Origin: DAIMFL01 sp964372215
GTDB lineage: Bacteria > Pseudomonadota > Alphaproteobacteria > Dongiales > Dongiaceae
Direction: 5' to 3'
Assembly (NCBI GenBank): GCA_964372215.1
Contig: CAYJQC010000025.1
Location: 1-64,000 of the forward strand
Length of the DNA stretch: 64,000 bases
The first letter of the stretch is position 1, and the number at the start of each line of letters is the position of its first letter. This document shows, piece by piece, positions 46,270-57,236 of the stretch. The notes under the pieces were generated by a model that ran no database searches, was not told the DNA's origin, and saw nothing but the letters and a program-made list of their open reading frames with translations. Made by a program: the position numbers and the translations under genes.

Positions 46270-46610
46270 GACCCGGCTCCGATGGTCGCCGGCACCGCCC
46301 CGGGCATGCCGGCGGGCGCCCCGTCATTGACCCGGTTCTTCAGCACGTGGGAGGCGCGGAACACCAGGACCCGGCGCGGCCGGATCGGCACTTCCTGGCC
46401 GGTCTTCGGATTGCGGCCGATACGCTCGCCCTTCTGGCGCACGAAGAAGCTGCCGAACGAGGAAATCTTCACCGTCTCGCCCCGGGTCAGCGCGTCGGAA
46501 ATTTCCTTGAGCACGGACTCGACGAGTTGGGCGGATTCGTTCCGTGACAGGCCGACCTCCTGGTAGACCGCTTCGCTGAGCTGCGCACGGGTCACGGTGC
46601 GATCGGACAT
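46266..46610 (-). CDS. ihfA: Integration host factor subunit alpha
   Basis: A 114-residue DNA-bending protein. The N-terminal helices (RAQLSEAVYQEVGLSRNESA) and the beta-arm region with KISSFGSFFVRQKGERIGRN and PRRVLVFRASHVLKNRVN fit IhfA. The C-terminal tail is about 15 residues longer than in E. coli. ATG at 46610 is used rather than an in-frame TTG two codons before. Confidence 0.95.
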   Translation of the reverse strand: MSDRTVTRAQLSEAVYQEVGLSRNESAQLVESVLKEISDALTRGETVKISSFGSFFVRQKGERIGRNPKTGQEVPIRPRRVLVFRASHVLKNRVNDGAPAGMPGAVPATIGAGS

Positions 46611-46875
46611 AGACAACCCCCTGGACGCTCAATGGCCCTTGCGTCGCCGCCCAACGCGGGACCGGCGGCGGAGCCGGCATGCGAGCATGACACTATGATC
46701 TTCGACCGCCCCGCTCCCGGTGCGCGGCACCGGGCCACGCGGGCGATGCACACGACTCCTGGATCGAAAGGTTAACCGTCGGCGAGAAATCCGTCAATTA
46801 CAGAGGGATGCTAAAGTTCCTTAAGAGCGCGGCCCGGTGCCTCCGGGTGCCCTTGCGGCCGGGGCCGAAGCCCTC

Positions 46876-47850
46876 TCACCAGCGGACCAGCGCCGAGCCC
46901 CAAGTGAAGCCGCCGCCCATGGCTTCCATCAGCACCAGATGGCCGGGCTGGATGCGGCCGTCATGGGCCGCCTCGGCCAGGGCCAGCGGGATCGACGCCG
47001 CCGACGTGTTGGCGTGGCGGTCGATCGTGACCACGACCTTCTCGGGCGGCAGATGCAGGCGGTGGCCCATGCCGTCGATGATGCGGCGATTGGCCTGGTG
47101 CGGCACCAGCCAGTCGACCTCGCCCTCGGTGATGCCGTTGGCGGCGAGCGCCGCGTCGACCGCCTCGGCCAGCTTGACGATGGCGTGGCGGAACACCTCC
47201 TTGCCCTCCATCCGGACATGGCCGGCGGTGCCGGTCGAAGACGGCCCGCCGTCGACATAGAGCATGTCGTGAAAGCGGCCATCGGAATAGAGATGGGTGG
47301 AGAGCACCCCGCGGTCGCGCTTGGTGCCGTCGCCCGTGCCGGCGCCGAGCAGCACCGCGCCGGCGCCGTCGCCGAACAGCACGCAGGTGCCGCGGTCGGT
47401 CCAGTCGAGGATGCGCGAGAAGGTCTCGGCCCCGATCACCAGCGCCGTCTCGGCCTGGCCGGCCTTGATGAAGTTGTCGGCGACAGCGAGCGCGTAGACG
47501 AAGCCCGAGCAGACCGCCTGCACGTCGAACGCGGCGCCGCGGGTGATGCCGAGCGCGGCCTGCACCCGCACCGCGGTAGCCGGAAAGGTCTCGTCGGGCG
47601 TCGCCGTGCCGAGGACGATGAGATCGACCGCCGCAGCGTCGATTCCGGCGCGACGCAGCGCATCCTCGCTCGCCTTGATCGCCAGGTGCGAGGTGAACTC
47701 GCCGTCGGCGGCGACATGGCGTTGCGCGATGCCGGTGCGCTGCCGGATCCACTCGTCGCTGGTGTCGATCCGCTTGGCCAGCTCGGCGTTGGTGAGCACG
47801 CGCTCGGGCAAATAGGCCCCGCAGCCAAGCACCCGTGACCTGGTGATCAT
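46876..47850 (-). CDS. fabH: 3-oxoacyl-ACP synthase III
   Basis: A 324-residue enzyme that starts fatty acid synthesis by condensing acyl-CoA with malonyl-ACP. The triad is Cys114 (QAVCSGF), His about 250 (VPHQANRRII) and Asn in HANTSAASIPLAL. It begins 1 base after plsX ends. Confidence 0.96.
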   Translation of the reverse strand: MITRSRVLGCGAYLPERVLTNAELAKRIDTSDEWIRQRTGIAQRHVAADGEFTSHLAIKASEDALRRAGIDAAAVDLIVLGTATPDETFPATAVRVQAALGITRGAAFDVQAVCSGFVYALAVADNFIKAGQAETALVIGAETFSRILDWTDRGTCVLFGDGAGAVLLGAGTGDGTKRDRGVLSTHLYSDGRFHDMLYVDGGPSSTGTAGHVRMEGKEVFRHAIVKLAEAVDAALAANGITEGEVDWLVPHQANRRIIDGMGHRLHLPPEKVVVTIDRHANTSAASIPLALAEAAHDGRIQPGHLVLMEAMGGGFTWGSALVRW

Positions 47851-47851
47851 G

Positions 47852-48898
47852 TCAGGCGCCGACGGCTTGCGGATCGGCGACCGACTGTTCGGTCAGCTTC
47901 GCGAAGTCCCCGCGGATCCGATCCAGCGAATGGTGCATCAGCATGTCGACGGCGACGCCGATCGCATTGGCGAAGCCGAGCGCGTCGGTGCCGCCATGGC
48001 TCTTCACCACCACGCCGTTGAGGCCGAGGAAGATCGCCCCGTTGTAGCGCCGCGGATCGGTGCGCACGCGCAAGGTGTTGAGCGCCGGGCGCGCCAGCAG
48101 ATAGCCGATCCGCGCCAGCAGCGAGCTGCGGAAGGTCTCGCGCAAGAAATTCGCATACAGCTTCGCCGTGCCTTCCAGCGTCTTCACCGCGACGTTGCCG
48201 GCGAAGCCGTCGCTGACCACGACATCGACCGTGCCCTTGGCGATGTCGTCGCCTTCGACGAAGCCGTGAAAGCGGCCCGGCAGCGGCAACGCGCGCAGGG
48301 TCGCCGCCGCTTCGCGCAGGTATTCATGACCCTTCTGGTCTTCGCTGCCGACGTTCAGGATGGCGATCGACGGGTGCAGGATGCCGAGCACGCTGCGCGC
48401 GAACACGTTGCCCATGATGGCGAACTGCACCAGGTTGTTGGCATCGCACTGGACGTTGGCGCCGAGGTCGAGCATCACCGATTCGCCGCGCAGCGTCGGG
48501 AAGAACGACGCCATGGCGGGCCGGTTGACCCCCGGCATGGTCTTCAGCACGAACTTCGCCATCGCCATGAGCGCACCGGTGTTGCCCGCCGACACCACCG
48601 CCGACGCGGCCCCCTCGTGGAGCGCATTGATGGCGAGGCGCATGCTCGAGCCACGGCCGGAGCGCAATGCCTGGGACGGCTTCTCGTCGGACCGCACCAC
48701 CTGATCGGTATGATGGATCGTGCAGGCGTCTTTGAGCCGCGGCGTCCGCTCGACCAGTCGCTTCAACCGCTCGGAATCGCCGAACAGCAGGAACTTCACC
48801 TTGGGAAAGCGCTGCAGGGCGATGCTGGCCCCCTTCACCACCATGTCCGGGGCGTTGTCGCCCCCCATGGCATCCAGGGCAAGCGCGAAGTCGGTCAC
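47852..48898 (-). CDS. plsX: Phosphate acyltransferase PlsX
   Basis: A 348-residue peripheral membrane enzyme that makes acyl-phosphate from acyl-ACP for phospholipid synthesis. It has the start FALALDAMGGDNAP, VSAGNTGALMAMAKF, and VSDGFAGNVAVKTLEG. Between rpmF and fabH, as usual. Confidence 0.96.
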   Translation of the reverse strand: MTDFALALDAMGGDNAPDMVVKGASIALQRFPKVKFLLFGDSERLKRLVERTPRLKDACTIHHTDQVVRSDEKPSQALRSGRGSSMRLAINALHEGAASAVVSAGNTGALMAMAKFVLKTMPGVNRPAMASFFPTLRGESVMLDLGANVQCDANNLVQFAIMGNVFARSVLGILHPSIAILNVGSEDQKGHEYLREAAATLRALPLPGRFHGFVEGDDIAKGTVDVVVSDGFAGNVAVKTLEGTAKLYANFLRETFRSSLLARIGYLLARPALNTLRVRTDPRRYNGAIFLGLNGVVVKSHGGTDALGFANAIGVAVDMLMHHSLDRIRGDFAKLTEQSVADPQAVGA

Positions 48899-48935
48899 CT
48901 GTCCTCCCGCGCGCCGAGGAGCTTCAGGCCCCGGC

Positions 48936-49118
48936 TCAGGATGCGCTCGCCTCGGTCACCTCGCGGCCATCGTAGTGGCCGCAGGCGGCACAGAGATGGT
49001 GCGGGCGCTTCAGCTCGCCGCAGTTCGGGCACTCGATGGCAGCCGATGGCTGCAGGGCGTGATGCGCACGACGCATGTTGCGGCGCGACTTGCTGACCTT
49101 TTTCTTCGGGACTGCCAT
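48936..49118 (-). CDS. rpmF: 50S ribosomal protein L32
   Basis: A 60-residue protein (AVPKKKVSKSRRNMRRAHHA) with a zinc-ribbon-like remainder: CPNCGELKRPHHLCAACG supplies four cysteines, so the zinc-binding C+ form. It lies 37 bases before plsX. Confidence 0.97.
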   Translation of the reverse strand: MAVPKKKVSKSRRNMRRAHHALQPSAAIECPNCGELKRPHHLCAACGHYDGREVTEASAS

Positions 49119-49224
49119 GTCTTGTCTCTCGGTTCCAGGGCGCCGGAAAGCGCCCGTGTTCTAGCCAAATTGCCGGCGGGCGGCAAGCCCGGCCGGGATT
49201 TTCAGTATCGCCGCGAGCGCCGCG

Positions 49225-49782
49225 TCAGGCACCGTCCGCGGCACCCTTGCGCAGCTTCGCCAGCGCCGCGAAGGCGCCGGCCGCCGCCGTTCCGTCCTCG
49301 TTCTCCCCGCTCAGCGCCGCCGGCACGCTGGCCCCCGGCAACCGCGGGTAGGGATCGAGGCTGACCGCCAGCTGCTGCACCACCGCCTCGCCGAGGTCGA
49401 TGCAGCCGCCGACGATCGGTTCGGGATCGTCCTCGGCCAGGCTCTCGACCTCGATCTCGGCCTCGATCGTCGCCGGGTCGACTTGCCCGAAGCGCATCGC
49501 CAGCGCCTCGGAACAGTGGCCCGCCACCGGCTCCAGGGTCACCACGCAGTTCTGTACCACATCGGCGGCGAAACGGCCGCTCAGTCGGATCAGCCCGTCC
49601 GGCAGCCGGCGCAGCCGCAGGCTCGCGGTCAGGCGGTCGAGCGCGCGAAGCCCCAGCCGGCTGGCCACCGCCGCCCGCTCCGCCGGGCTGGCCTCGATGT
49701 CCCGGGCCGATTCGCCGCTGCCGATCTGGTCGACCGGTATCGGCCGGGAAAACTCAGGCGTCGCGACGGAATCCTCAACCAT
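49225..49782 (-). CDS. DUF177/YceD-family protein
   Basis: A 185-residue member of the family that in most bacteria precedes rpmF and has been tied to 23S rRNA accumulation. Marks are GLIRLSGRFAADVVQNCVVT, where one cysteine of the usual CxRCL pattern stays, and DLGEAVVQQLAVSLDPYPRL. Start ATG 49782 (MVEDSVATPEFS) has GGGGAGG upstream; a 35-residue extension is unlikely. Confidence 0.88.
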   Translation of the reverse strand: MVEDSVATPEFSRPIPVDQIGSGESARDIEASPAERAAVASRLGLRALDRLTASLRLRRLPDGLIRLSGRFAADVVQNCVVTLEPVAGHCSEALAMRFGQVDPATIEAEIEVESLAEDDPEPIVGGCIDLGEAVVQQLAVSLDPYPRLPGASVPAALSGENEDGTAAAGAFAALAKLRKGAADGA

Positions 49783-49980
49783 GTCCCGATCCTCCCCTGC
49801 CGGGCGGTCCGGTCCAGGCGCCCGGCGTCGGGGCGTCCAGGCGGCGCGTCCATCCGGAGGCGCTCCGGGGTCGATCGGACCGGCCATCCACGGGGCGCGG
49901 CACCATAGAAAAGCCGCGGCAGGCGGTCAACGCCTCAATTTTCCGCCAGGTCCGGCGACCCGCCGCTCCGGCCGCGGGGT

Positions 49981-50517
49981 TCAGGCCCCGAGTGGCGGAA
50001 AATCGGCCCTGCCCGCCAGAATCGTCGCGCCCGGCTGCGCCGCCAGATGCCCGGCCGCGCGCCGCATATAGGCGGCGAGCAGCGCCGCAGCGGCCGGTGC
50101 CGGCGCCACCGTGCCGTACAGGTTGCGTTGGACGGCCTCCGCCAGGACCGGGTCCGGACCGGCCAGGCCGGCCTCGTAGGCCGCCAACCGGCCGAAGAAC
50201 CCGCTGGCCATCCGCTTGACCCGGGGCGGCACGCCCAAATCGCCGGCGCCCATTTCGCGCAGCGAGGCGTCGAGATCCGCGAACATGGCGTCGACCACCG
50301 CCTGTGACAAGCCGGCGCCGGTCTCGCCTTCCTGCCGCAGGCGCTGCAGCAGCAGGAAGGCATGGAGGCCTATCAGTTCGAAGCGGCCGTCCACGGTGTC
50401 GGGCACCCCACCCGGGCCATAGAATTCCGGCCGTCTCGCCTGGTCGACGACGCAGCGATAGAGGGCGGTCGCTTGCGCCGCCAGCGGGTCCCGTCGAAAC
50501 AACTTGCCGAGTGCCAT
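49981..50517 (-). CDS. Ubiquinol-cytochrome c chaperone family protein
   Basis: A 178-residue homologue of CBP3/UQCC1, which helps assemble cytochrome b into the bc1 complex. Pattern: ALYRCVVDQARRPEFYGPGG, DTVDGRFELIGLHAFLLLQR and a helical rest. It is first in the run that includes DUF177, rpmF, plsX, fabH, and is divergent from bamE by 64 bases. Confidence 0.9.
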   Translation of the reverse strand: MALGKLFRRDPLAAQATALYRCVVDQARRPEFYGPGGVPDTVDGRFELIGLHAFLLLQRLRQEGETGAGLSQAVVDAMFADLDASLREMGAGDLGVPPRVKRMASGFFGRLAAYEAGLAGPDPVLAEAVQRNLYGTVAPAPAAAALLAAYMRRAAGHLAAQPGATILAGRADFPPLGA

Positions 50518-50581
50518 ATCGCCGTCCTGCTCCCGCTTCCGCCCTTCCGCGGTCGCCCTGGCTGGTAGTATAGTCCCGGCC

Positions 50582-51064
50582 ATGCCGAGGTCACGCACCC
50601 GAAGCCCGCGCCGTGATCGCCGGGCGAACCGATTTCGCCACGGGCTGCTCTGCAGCCTGACGCTCGCGACGCTGCTCGGCTGTGCGCCGCAGATCGACAC
50701 GCGCGGCAACCTGCCCGACCCCGACGCGGTGCTCGAGATCCAGCCCGGGATCGACGATCGCAGCAAGGTGGCGACGATCCTCGGCACGCCGTCGACGGTC
50801 AGCACCTTCGAGGACGACACCTGGTACTACGTCAGCCGGCGGACCGAACAAATCGCCTTCTTCGAACCGGAGGTGGTCGACCAGCAGGTGGTGATGGTGA
50901 AGTTCGGCAGCGACGGGCTGGTCAGCGACATGAAGGTCTACGGACTCGAGGACGGCCAGATCATCGAGCCGGTGGAGCGCACCACCCCCACGTCGGGCCG
51001 CGAACTCACGGTCCTGCAGCAGCTGTTCGGCAATATCGGCCGCTTCGCTACGCCCGAACAGTAG
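50582..51064 (+). CDS. bamE: Outer membrane protein assembly factor BamE
   Basis: A 160-residue lipoprotein: basic N-terminus, hydrophobic stretch and lipobox LLGC at about residue 34, then the SmpA/OmlA fold (QPGIDDRSKVATILGTPSTV, TFEDDTWYYVSRR). It assists BamA in inserting outer-membrane proteins. A TATAGT sequence just before the ATG may be its -10. Its end overlaps the end of the convergent DUF190 gene by 17 bases. Confidence 0.93.
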   Translation: MPRSRTRSPRRDRRANRFRHGLLCSLTLATLLGCAPQIDTRGNLPDPDAVLEIQPGIDDRSKVATILGTPSTVSTFEDDTWYYVSRRTEQIAFFEPEVVDQQVVMVKFGSDGLVSDMKVYGLEDGQIIEPVERTTPTSGRELTVLQQLFGNIGRFATPEQ

Positions 51065-51404
51065 CGGCCGGCGGCTCCTTGCCGTAACGCAACACCCGCA
51101 CCTGATCCAGCGTCACCAGCGCGCTGCCCAGAATCGGCTCGACCGCCGCCAGGAACTCCATGATCCTGTCCTCGGCGTCGACGAATTCGACCACCACCGG
51201 CAGGTCCTCCGAGAGCCGCAGGATCTTCGCCGTATGCAGCCGGCTCGAATGGCCGTATCCCATCGGGCCGCGCAGCACGGTGGCGCCGGCGAGCTGCATC
51301 TTGCGCGCCCGCAGGACCAGGGATTCATACAGCGGCTTGCCGTCGTCGCGGTCTTTCTCGCCGAGAAAGATCCGCAGCAGCACCGCGTTCTCCTGTAGTT
51401 GCAT
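51048..51404 (-). CDS. DUF190 protein adjacent to crcB
   Basis: A 118-residue protein of the DUF190 (COG1993, PII-like) family: AVLLRIFLGEKDRDDGKPLY, the loop GPMGYGHSSRLHT and LPVVVEFVDAEDRI. The PII-like fold may bind a nucleotide and regulate the neighbour. Pairs with crcB 11 bases upstream, a frequent association. Confidence 0.9.
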   Translation of the reverse strand: MQLQENAVLLRIFLGEKDRDDGKPLYESLVLRARKMQLAGATVLRGPMGYGHSSRLHTAKILRLSEDLPVVVEFVDAEDRIMEFLAAVEPILGSALVTLDQVRVLRYGKEPPAATVRA

Positions 51405-51415
51405 CAGCCGTCTCC

Positions 51416-51805
51416 TCAGCGATTCACGGCGACGGCCAGGGCGTGGCCGATCCAGACCGCCGTCAGGCAGAGCACGACCGAGCCACCGACATTGCCGGCG
51501 GCCCGCAGCCACTCGCCGTCTTCGACCAGGGTCAAGGTCTGCAGGCTGAACGACGAGAAGGTCGTGTAGCCGCCGAGCAGCCCGAGCATGACGAACTGCC
51601 GCGCCGACCCGCTCACCAGCCATCTGCCGTCCGGTCCGGTCATGGCGGCGAAGAAGCCGATGATCAGCGAGCCGACCACGTTGACGACAAGGGTGCCCCA
51701 GGGAAAAGTCTCGCCGAACAGGCGGGCGACCAGCCCCGAGCACCAGTAGCGCGCCATGCCGCCGAGCGCGCTGCCGAGCCCGACCCAGAGTACGGTCAGC
51801 TGCAT
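51416..51805 (-). CDS. crcB: Fluoride channel CrcB/Fluc
   Basis: A 129-residue four-helix protein that exports F- as a dual-topology dimer. Conserved parts are GGMARYWCSG, the GTLVVNVVGSLIIGFF motif with the essential Asn, and GLLGGYTTFSSFSL. It starts the crcB-DUF190 pair. No fluoride riboswitch could be recognised upstream. Confidence 0.93.
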   Translation of the reverse strand: MQLTVLWVGLGSALGGMARYWCSGLVARLFGETFPWGTLVVNVVGSLIIGFFAAMTGPDGRWLVSGSARQFVMLGLLGGYTTFSSFSLQTLTLVEDGEWLRAAGNVGGSVVLCLTAVWIGHALAVAVNR

Positions 51806-51914
51806 CGCCGATACCTCCGGCCGGTGCGCGGGTGCCGCACGGCGCCTGGAGTTTCGTCCCGGTCGATCAATTCGGCGCCCTCCCCAACGGCCGATGGATG
51901 CGGGCGCGGGCATG

Positions 51915-51935
51915 AAAAAACCCGCGTCGCGCGGG
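51915..51935 (-). terminator. Hairpin with T run upstream of crcB
   Basis: A 6-bp stem CCCGCG/CGCGGG with a 3-base loop, followed on the minus strand by six T. It separates crcB from hppA transcription, as a second or main terminator. Confidence 0.7.
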
Positions 51936-52083
51936 CGGGCTCGGCACGCACGCCCCCGCCGCGCGGCATCCCGCAGCAGGAGTCATCAGCCGGAACGGCG
52001 GTTATCGGGGAACCCCATCCCCATCGCAGGCGAGACTACGAGGCGCCCCCGGCGCTGTCAAACAAGGGTGCCCGCAGCCAAGG

Positions 52084-52113
52084 AAAAGCCCCGGCAGATC
52101 GCTCCGCCGGGGC
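52084..52113 (-). terminator. Terminator of hppA
   Basis: An 8-bp stem GCCCCGGC/GCCGGGGC with a 10-base loop, followed on the minus strand by TTTTCC, 31 bases behind the hppA stop. Confidence 0.75.
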
Positions 52114-52144
52114 CCCCTCGATCGAACTCGGTCGCGACCGTGGC

Positions 52145-54235
<2,091 letters not shown>

Positions 54236-54420
54236 TGATCGACCTTCCATCCCTTGAGAAAGCGAAGACGCTGCCGGCCCTATTTACTTGTGGCGGCAGC
54301 GGAAAAGCGCCGGGAACATAGGGGATTAGCCGGGCCAACGCAACCGCCCGCTGCGGCGGGATTCCGCGGATTCCGGGGCTCCCGGCGCGGGCCACCGCGC
54401 CGCCGGGGCGCCGGCGCGTC

Positions 54421-55617
54421 TCAGCGTGCGTCGGCGACTCCAGCGATCCTGGATCGCCGCCCGCGCAACCAGAGCAGCCCCAGGATGACTAGGGCGAGCG
54501 GCGGCAGGCCGGCCAGATTGACGGCGGCCCAGCCATAATGGCTCTGCAGCCAGCCGGAGCCGAACGAGGTCAGGGCGACCAGGCCGAAGACCAGGGAATC
54601 GTTGAGGCCCTGAGCCTTGGCCCGTTCCTCGGGCCGGTAGGATTCGGTCAGCAGGGTGGTGGCGCCGATATAGAGGAAGTTCCAGCCGAGGCCGACCAGC
54701 ACCAGGCCGCCCCAGAACTGCATCAGCCCAGTGCCCGACAGATCGACCGCGACGCAGGCGGCGGCGAGCACGGTGCCCGCCAGCATGATGTTGAGCACGC
54801 CGAAGCGCGCGATCAGCCAGCCCGTGAAGAACGACGGTACGAACATGCCCAGCGCATGCCACTGGATGACGAAGGTGGCGTCGCCGAACTGGTAGCCGCA
54901 GGCGACCATGGCGAGCGGCGTCGCGGTCATCACCAGCATCATCATGCCGTAGCCGATGACCGCGCCGGCGATCGCGACCAGATAGGTCGGCTGGCGCGCG
55001 ATCACGGCCAAGGGCCGGCCCGGCGTGTGGGCCTCCAGCGCCACCTGCGGCGGCATGCGCAGGAACTGCAGCAGCAGGCCGGCGAGCACGAACAGCAGCG
55101 CGATCACCGCGTAGGAGCCGGCGAACAGCACCGGCTCGAGCAGGTCGCGCGCCCACTTGGCGAGCTCGGGCCCGGCCAGCGCCGAGACCACGCCGCCGGC
55201 GATCACCAGCGAGATCGCCCGGCTGCGGAAGGCCGGATCCGCGGTCTCGGCTGCCGCGAAGCGGTAGTACTGGGCGAAGCTCATGGCGACCCCCATCAGC
55301 ATGCCGCCGATGCAGAACGCAACGAAATCAACCGCATAGATCGCCCAGACCGAGACCAGCCCTGAGGCCACCCCGGCCAGGGCGCCCACGGTGAAACCGG
55401 CACGCCGCCCGACCCGGCGCATCAGCAGCGAAGCCAGGTAGGTGGTCATCATGGTGGCGGTGAACTGCAGGCCGAGCGGCAGGGTGGCCAGGGACTCGTC
55501 GCCCAGCATGGTGCCGGTCAGCGCCACCGAGGTGATCATGATCGAGGCCGAGCTCCAGACGATCGCCTGGCAGGTCGCGAGGATCAGGACGTTGCGGTGG
55601 CCGACGGTGAATCTCAT
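54421..55617 (-). CDS. MFS transporter
   Basis: A 398-residue 12-helix transporter. Motifs in the loops include LASLLMRRVGRRAGFTVGAL and LTESYRPEERAKAQGLNDS, as in bacterial efflux MFS proteins of unknown substrate. The start MRFTVGHRN is the first ATG close to the first helix; longer frames contain no homology. Confidence 0.88.
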   Translation of the reverse strand: MRFTVGHRNVLILATCQAIVWSSASIMITSVALTGTMLGDESLATLPLGLQFTATMMTTYLASLLMRRVGRRAGFTVGALAGVASGLVSVWAIYAVDFVAFCIGGMLMGVAMSFAQYYRFAAAETADPAFRSRAISLVIAGGVVSALAGPELAKWARDLLEPVLFAGSYAVIALLFVLAGLLLQFLRMPPQVALEAHTPGRPLAVIARQPTYLVAIAGAVIGYGMMMLVMTATPLAMVACGYQFGDATFVIQWHALGMFVPSFFTGWLIARFGVLNIMLAGTVLAAACVAVDLSGTGLMQFWGGLVLVGLGWNFLYIGATTLLTESYRPEERAKAQGLNDSLVFGLVALTSFGSGWLQSHYGWAAVNLAGLPPLALVILGLLWLRGRRSRIAGVADAR

Positions 55618-55715
55618 GGCCGGCGACAATGGCGGCCGGCCCGCCGGCTGGCAAGCGGCGCCCCCCGATCCCCGCTCATGGCAGCCATGCAAAGCCACGC
55701 GAGGCGGCGGCCGAC

Positions 55716-56171
55716 TCAGCCGTGCTTGAACTCGTCGAGATTGATGATCAGGACCTCGCTGACCAGATCACCGCCGGACGCCTGGCGCGCGACCCGCGTC
55801 AGATGCTGCTTGATGATGGTCTGGTCATAGCCGCTTTCCTCGACGAAGCGGCGTCCGAGCAATTCGCTCAAGGTCACCAGCAGCTGATCGTAGATGCGCG
55901 GCAGCATCTCGTTCACCGGGCCGAGGGCGGCCTCGTTCGGCAGCTCGAGCGACAGCTCGACGATGAAGGTGCGGATCGAGCCGTCGGCGCGGATCACCGG
56001 GACCGCCATCTTGCCCAGCGCGACGAAGGCCGGCCTTGTGGGCGCGGGCGCGGCGTCGGCGGCGCCCTCCGCCGGCGGCTCGCGCAGCAGGAACCACCAG
56101 GCCGCACCGCCGCCGCCCGCCAGCACCAACAGCACGATGAGGATGAGCAGGATCTTTTTCATGACAGCCAT
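55716..56171 (-). CDS. FliL-like membrane protein
   Basis: A 151-residue protein: a basic start with one membrane helix (KKILLILIVLLVLAGGGGAAW), a Pro/Ala linker and a periplasmic FliL-like domain (RTFIVELSLELPNEAALGPV, SVSEVL-type strand VSEVLIINLDEF at the end). FliL forms rings around the flagellar stator. No other flagellar gene lies nearby, and thiL follows immediately upstream, so this may be a FliL-like protein without a motility role. Starts at 56171 or three codons later (MKKILL). Confidence 0.75.
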   Translation of the reverse strand: MAVMKKILLILIVLLVLAGGGGAAWWFLLREPPAEGAADAAPAPTRPAFVALGKMAVPVIRADGSIRTFIVELSLELPNEAALGPVNEMLPRIYDQLLVTLSELLGRRFVEESGYDQTIIKQHLTRVARQASGGDLVSEVLIINLDEFKHG

Positions 56172-56240
56172 GGATGCGCAGCGCGCCGCCCGCCTGCGAT
56201 CGAACAGGCTGCACCGTCATGGTGAACAGCCGATTAACGG

Positions 56241-57236
56241 TCAGAAATGGCGGAATCCAGGGGTATCGAGAACCAGGTCGCCGCCGTCCGGCACGACGAT
56301 TCGAACCCCGCTGCCGCCGGTCATGCGGCCGATGACAGTGAGCGGCAGGTCGAGCCGGCGGGCGAGGCCGGCGATCGCGCCGAGCAGCGCCGGCGGCGCG
56401 GTGAACAGGATCTCGTAGTCGTCGCCGCCGCCGAGCACGCGGCGAATCAGCTCCGGGTCGGCGTCGAGCGCCGCCGCGGCGGCGGCGCTGAGCGGCAGGC
56501 GCACGGTCTCGATCTCGGCGCCGAGCCCGGAGGCCGCGCAGACATGGCCGAGATCGGCGACCAGCCCGTCGGAGACGTCGATCGCCGCATGTGCCAGACC
56601 GCCTTCGGCGAGCAGCGGCCCGAGCGCGGCCCGAGGACGCGGAAGACGGTAGCGGTCGATCAGATGTCGGCGCTCGGCAGCGCCGAGCGCGGCGAGCTTG
56701 CCCTGCAGCGCCAGCAGGCCGAGCGTTCCGTCGCCGATCGTGCCCGACACGATCACGGAGTCGCCTTCCTGCGCCGCGCCGCGCTTCAGGGCCGTGCCGC
56801 GCGGCACCTGCCCGAGGGCGGTGATGGACAGGGTGAGCGGCCCCGGCGTCGAAGTGGTGTCGCCCCCCATGAGCGCGACGTCGAACTCTGCCTGGTCGGC
56901 GGCAAGGCCGCCGCAGAACCCGGCGAGCCAGGCCTCGTCGAGGCCGGCCGGAAGGCACGCAGTCATGAAATAGGCGAGCGGGCGCGCGCCCTTCGCCGCC
57001 AGATCCGACAGGTTGACCCGGAGCGCCTTGCGGGCGACGAGATCGGGCGGATCGTCGGCCAGGAAATGCACGCCGGCGACCAAGGCATCGGCGGTGACCA
57101 CCAGCTCCCTGCCCGGGTCGAGCTCGAGAAACGCGGCGTCGTCGGTGAGGCCCACCGCGCCGGCCCGGCCCGCGGCCAGCGGCGCGAAGTAGCGGGCGAT
57201 CAGATCGAATTCTTCAGGCAGAGGCGCTGCGGCCAC
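56241..57236 (-). CDS. thiL: Thiamine-monophosphate kinase
   Basis: A 331-residue kinase for the last step to thiamine diphosphate. Metal and ATP motifs: GLTDDAAFLE, TADALVAGVHFL, VNLSDLAAKGARP, MGGDTTSTPG, AIDVSDGLVADLGH and GGGDDYEILF. GTG at 57236 (VAAAPLPEEF) is the probable start, overlapping nusB by 23 bases; longer frames are the nusB shadow. Confidence 0.93.
   Translation of the reverse strand: MAAAPLPEEFDLIARYFAPLAAGRAGAVGLTDDAAFLELDPGRELVVTADALVAGVHFLADDPPDLVARKALRVNLSDLAAKGARPLAYFMTACLPAGLDEAWLAGFCGGLAADQAEFDVALMGGDTTSTPGPLTLSITALGQVPRGTALKRGAAQEGDSVIVSGTIGDGTLGLLALQGKLAALGAAERRHLIDRYRLPRPRAALGPLLAEGGLAHAAIDVSDGLVADLGHVCAASGLGAEIETVRLPLSAAAAAALDADPELIRRVLGGGDDYEILFTAPPALLGAIAGLARRLDLPLTVIGRMTGGSGVRIVVPDGGDLVLDTPGFRHF

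Noticed and set aside
51806..51914. Fluoride riboswitch upstream of crcB
   Set aside because: The conserved core sequences of the crcB RNA motif could not be found; only a repeated GGCGCC is seen.
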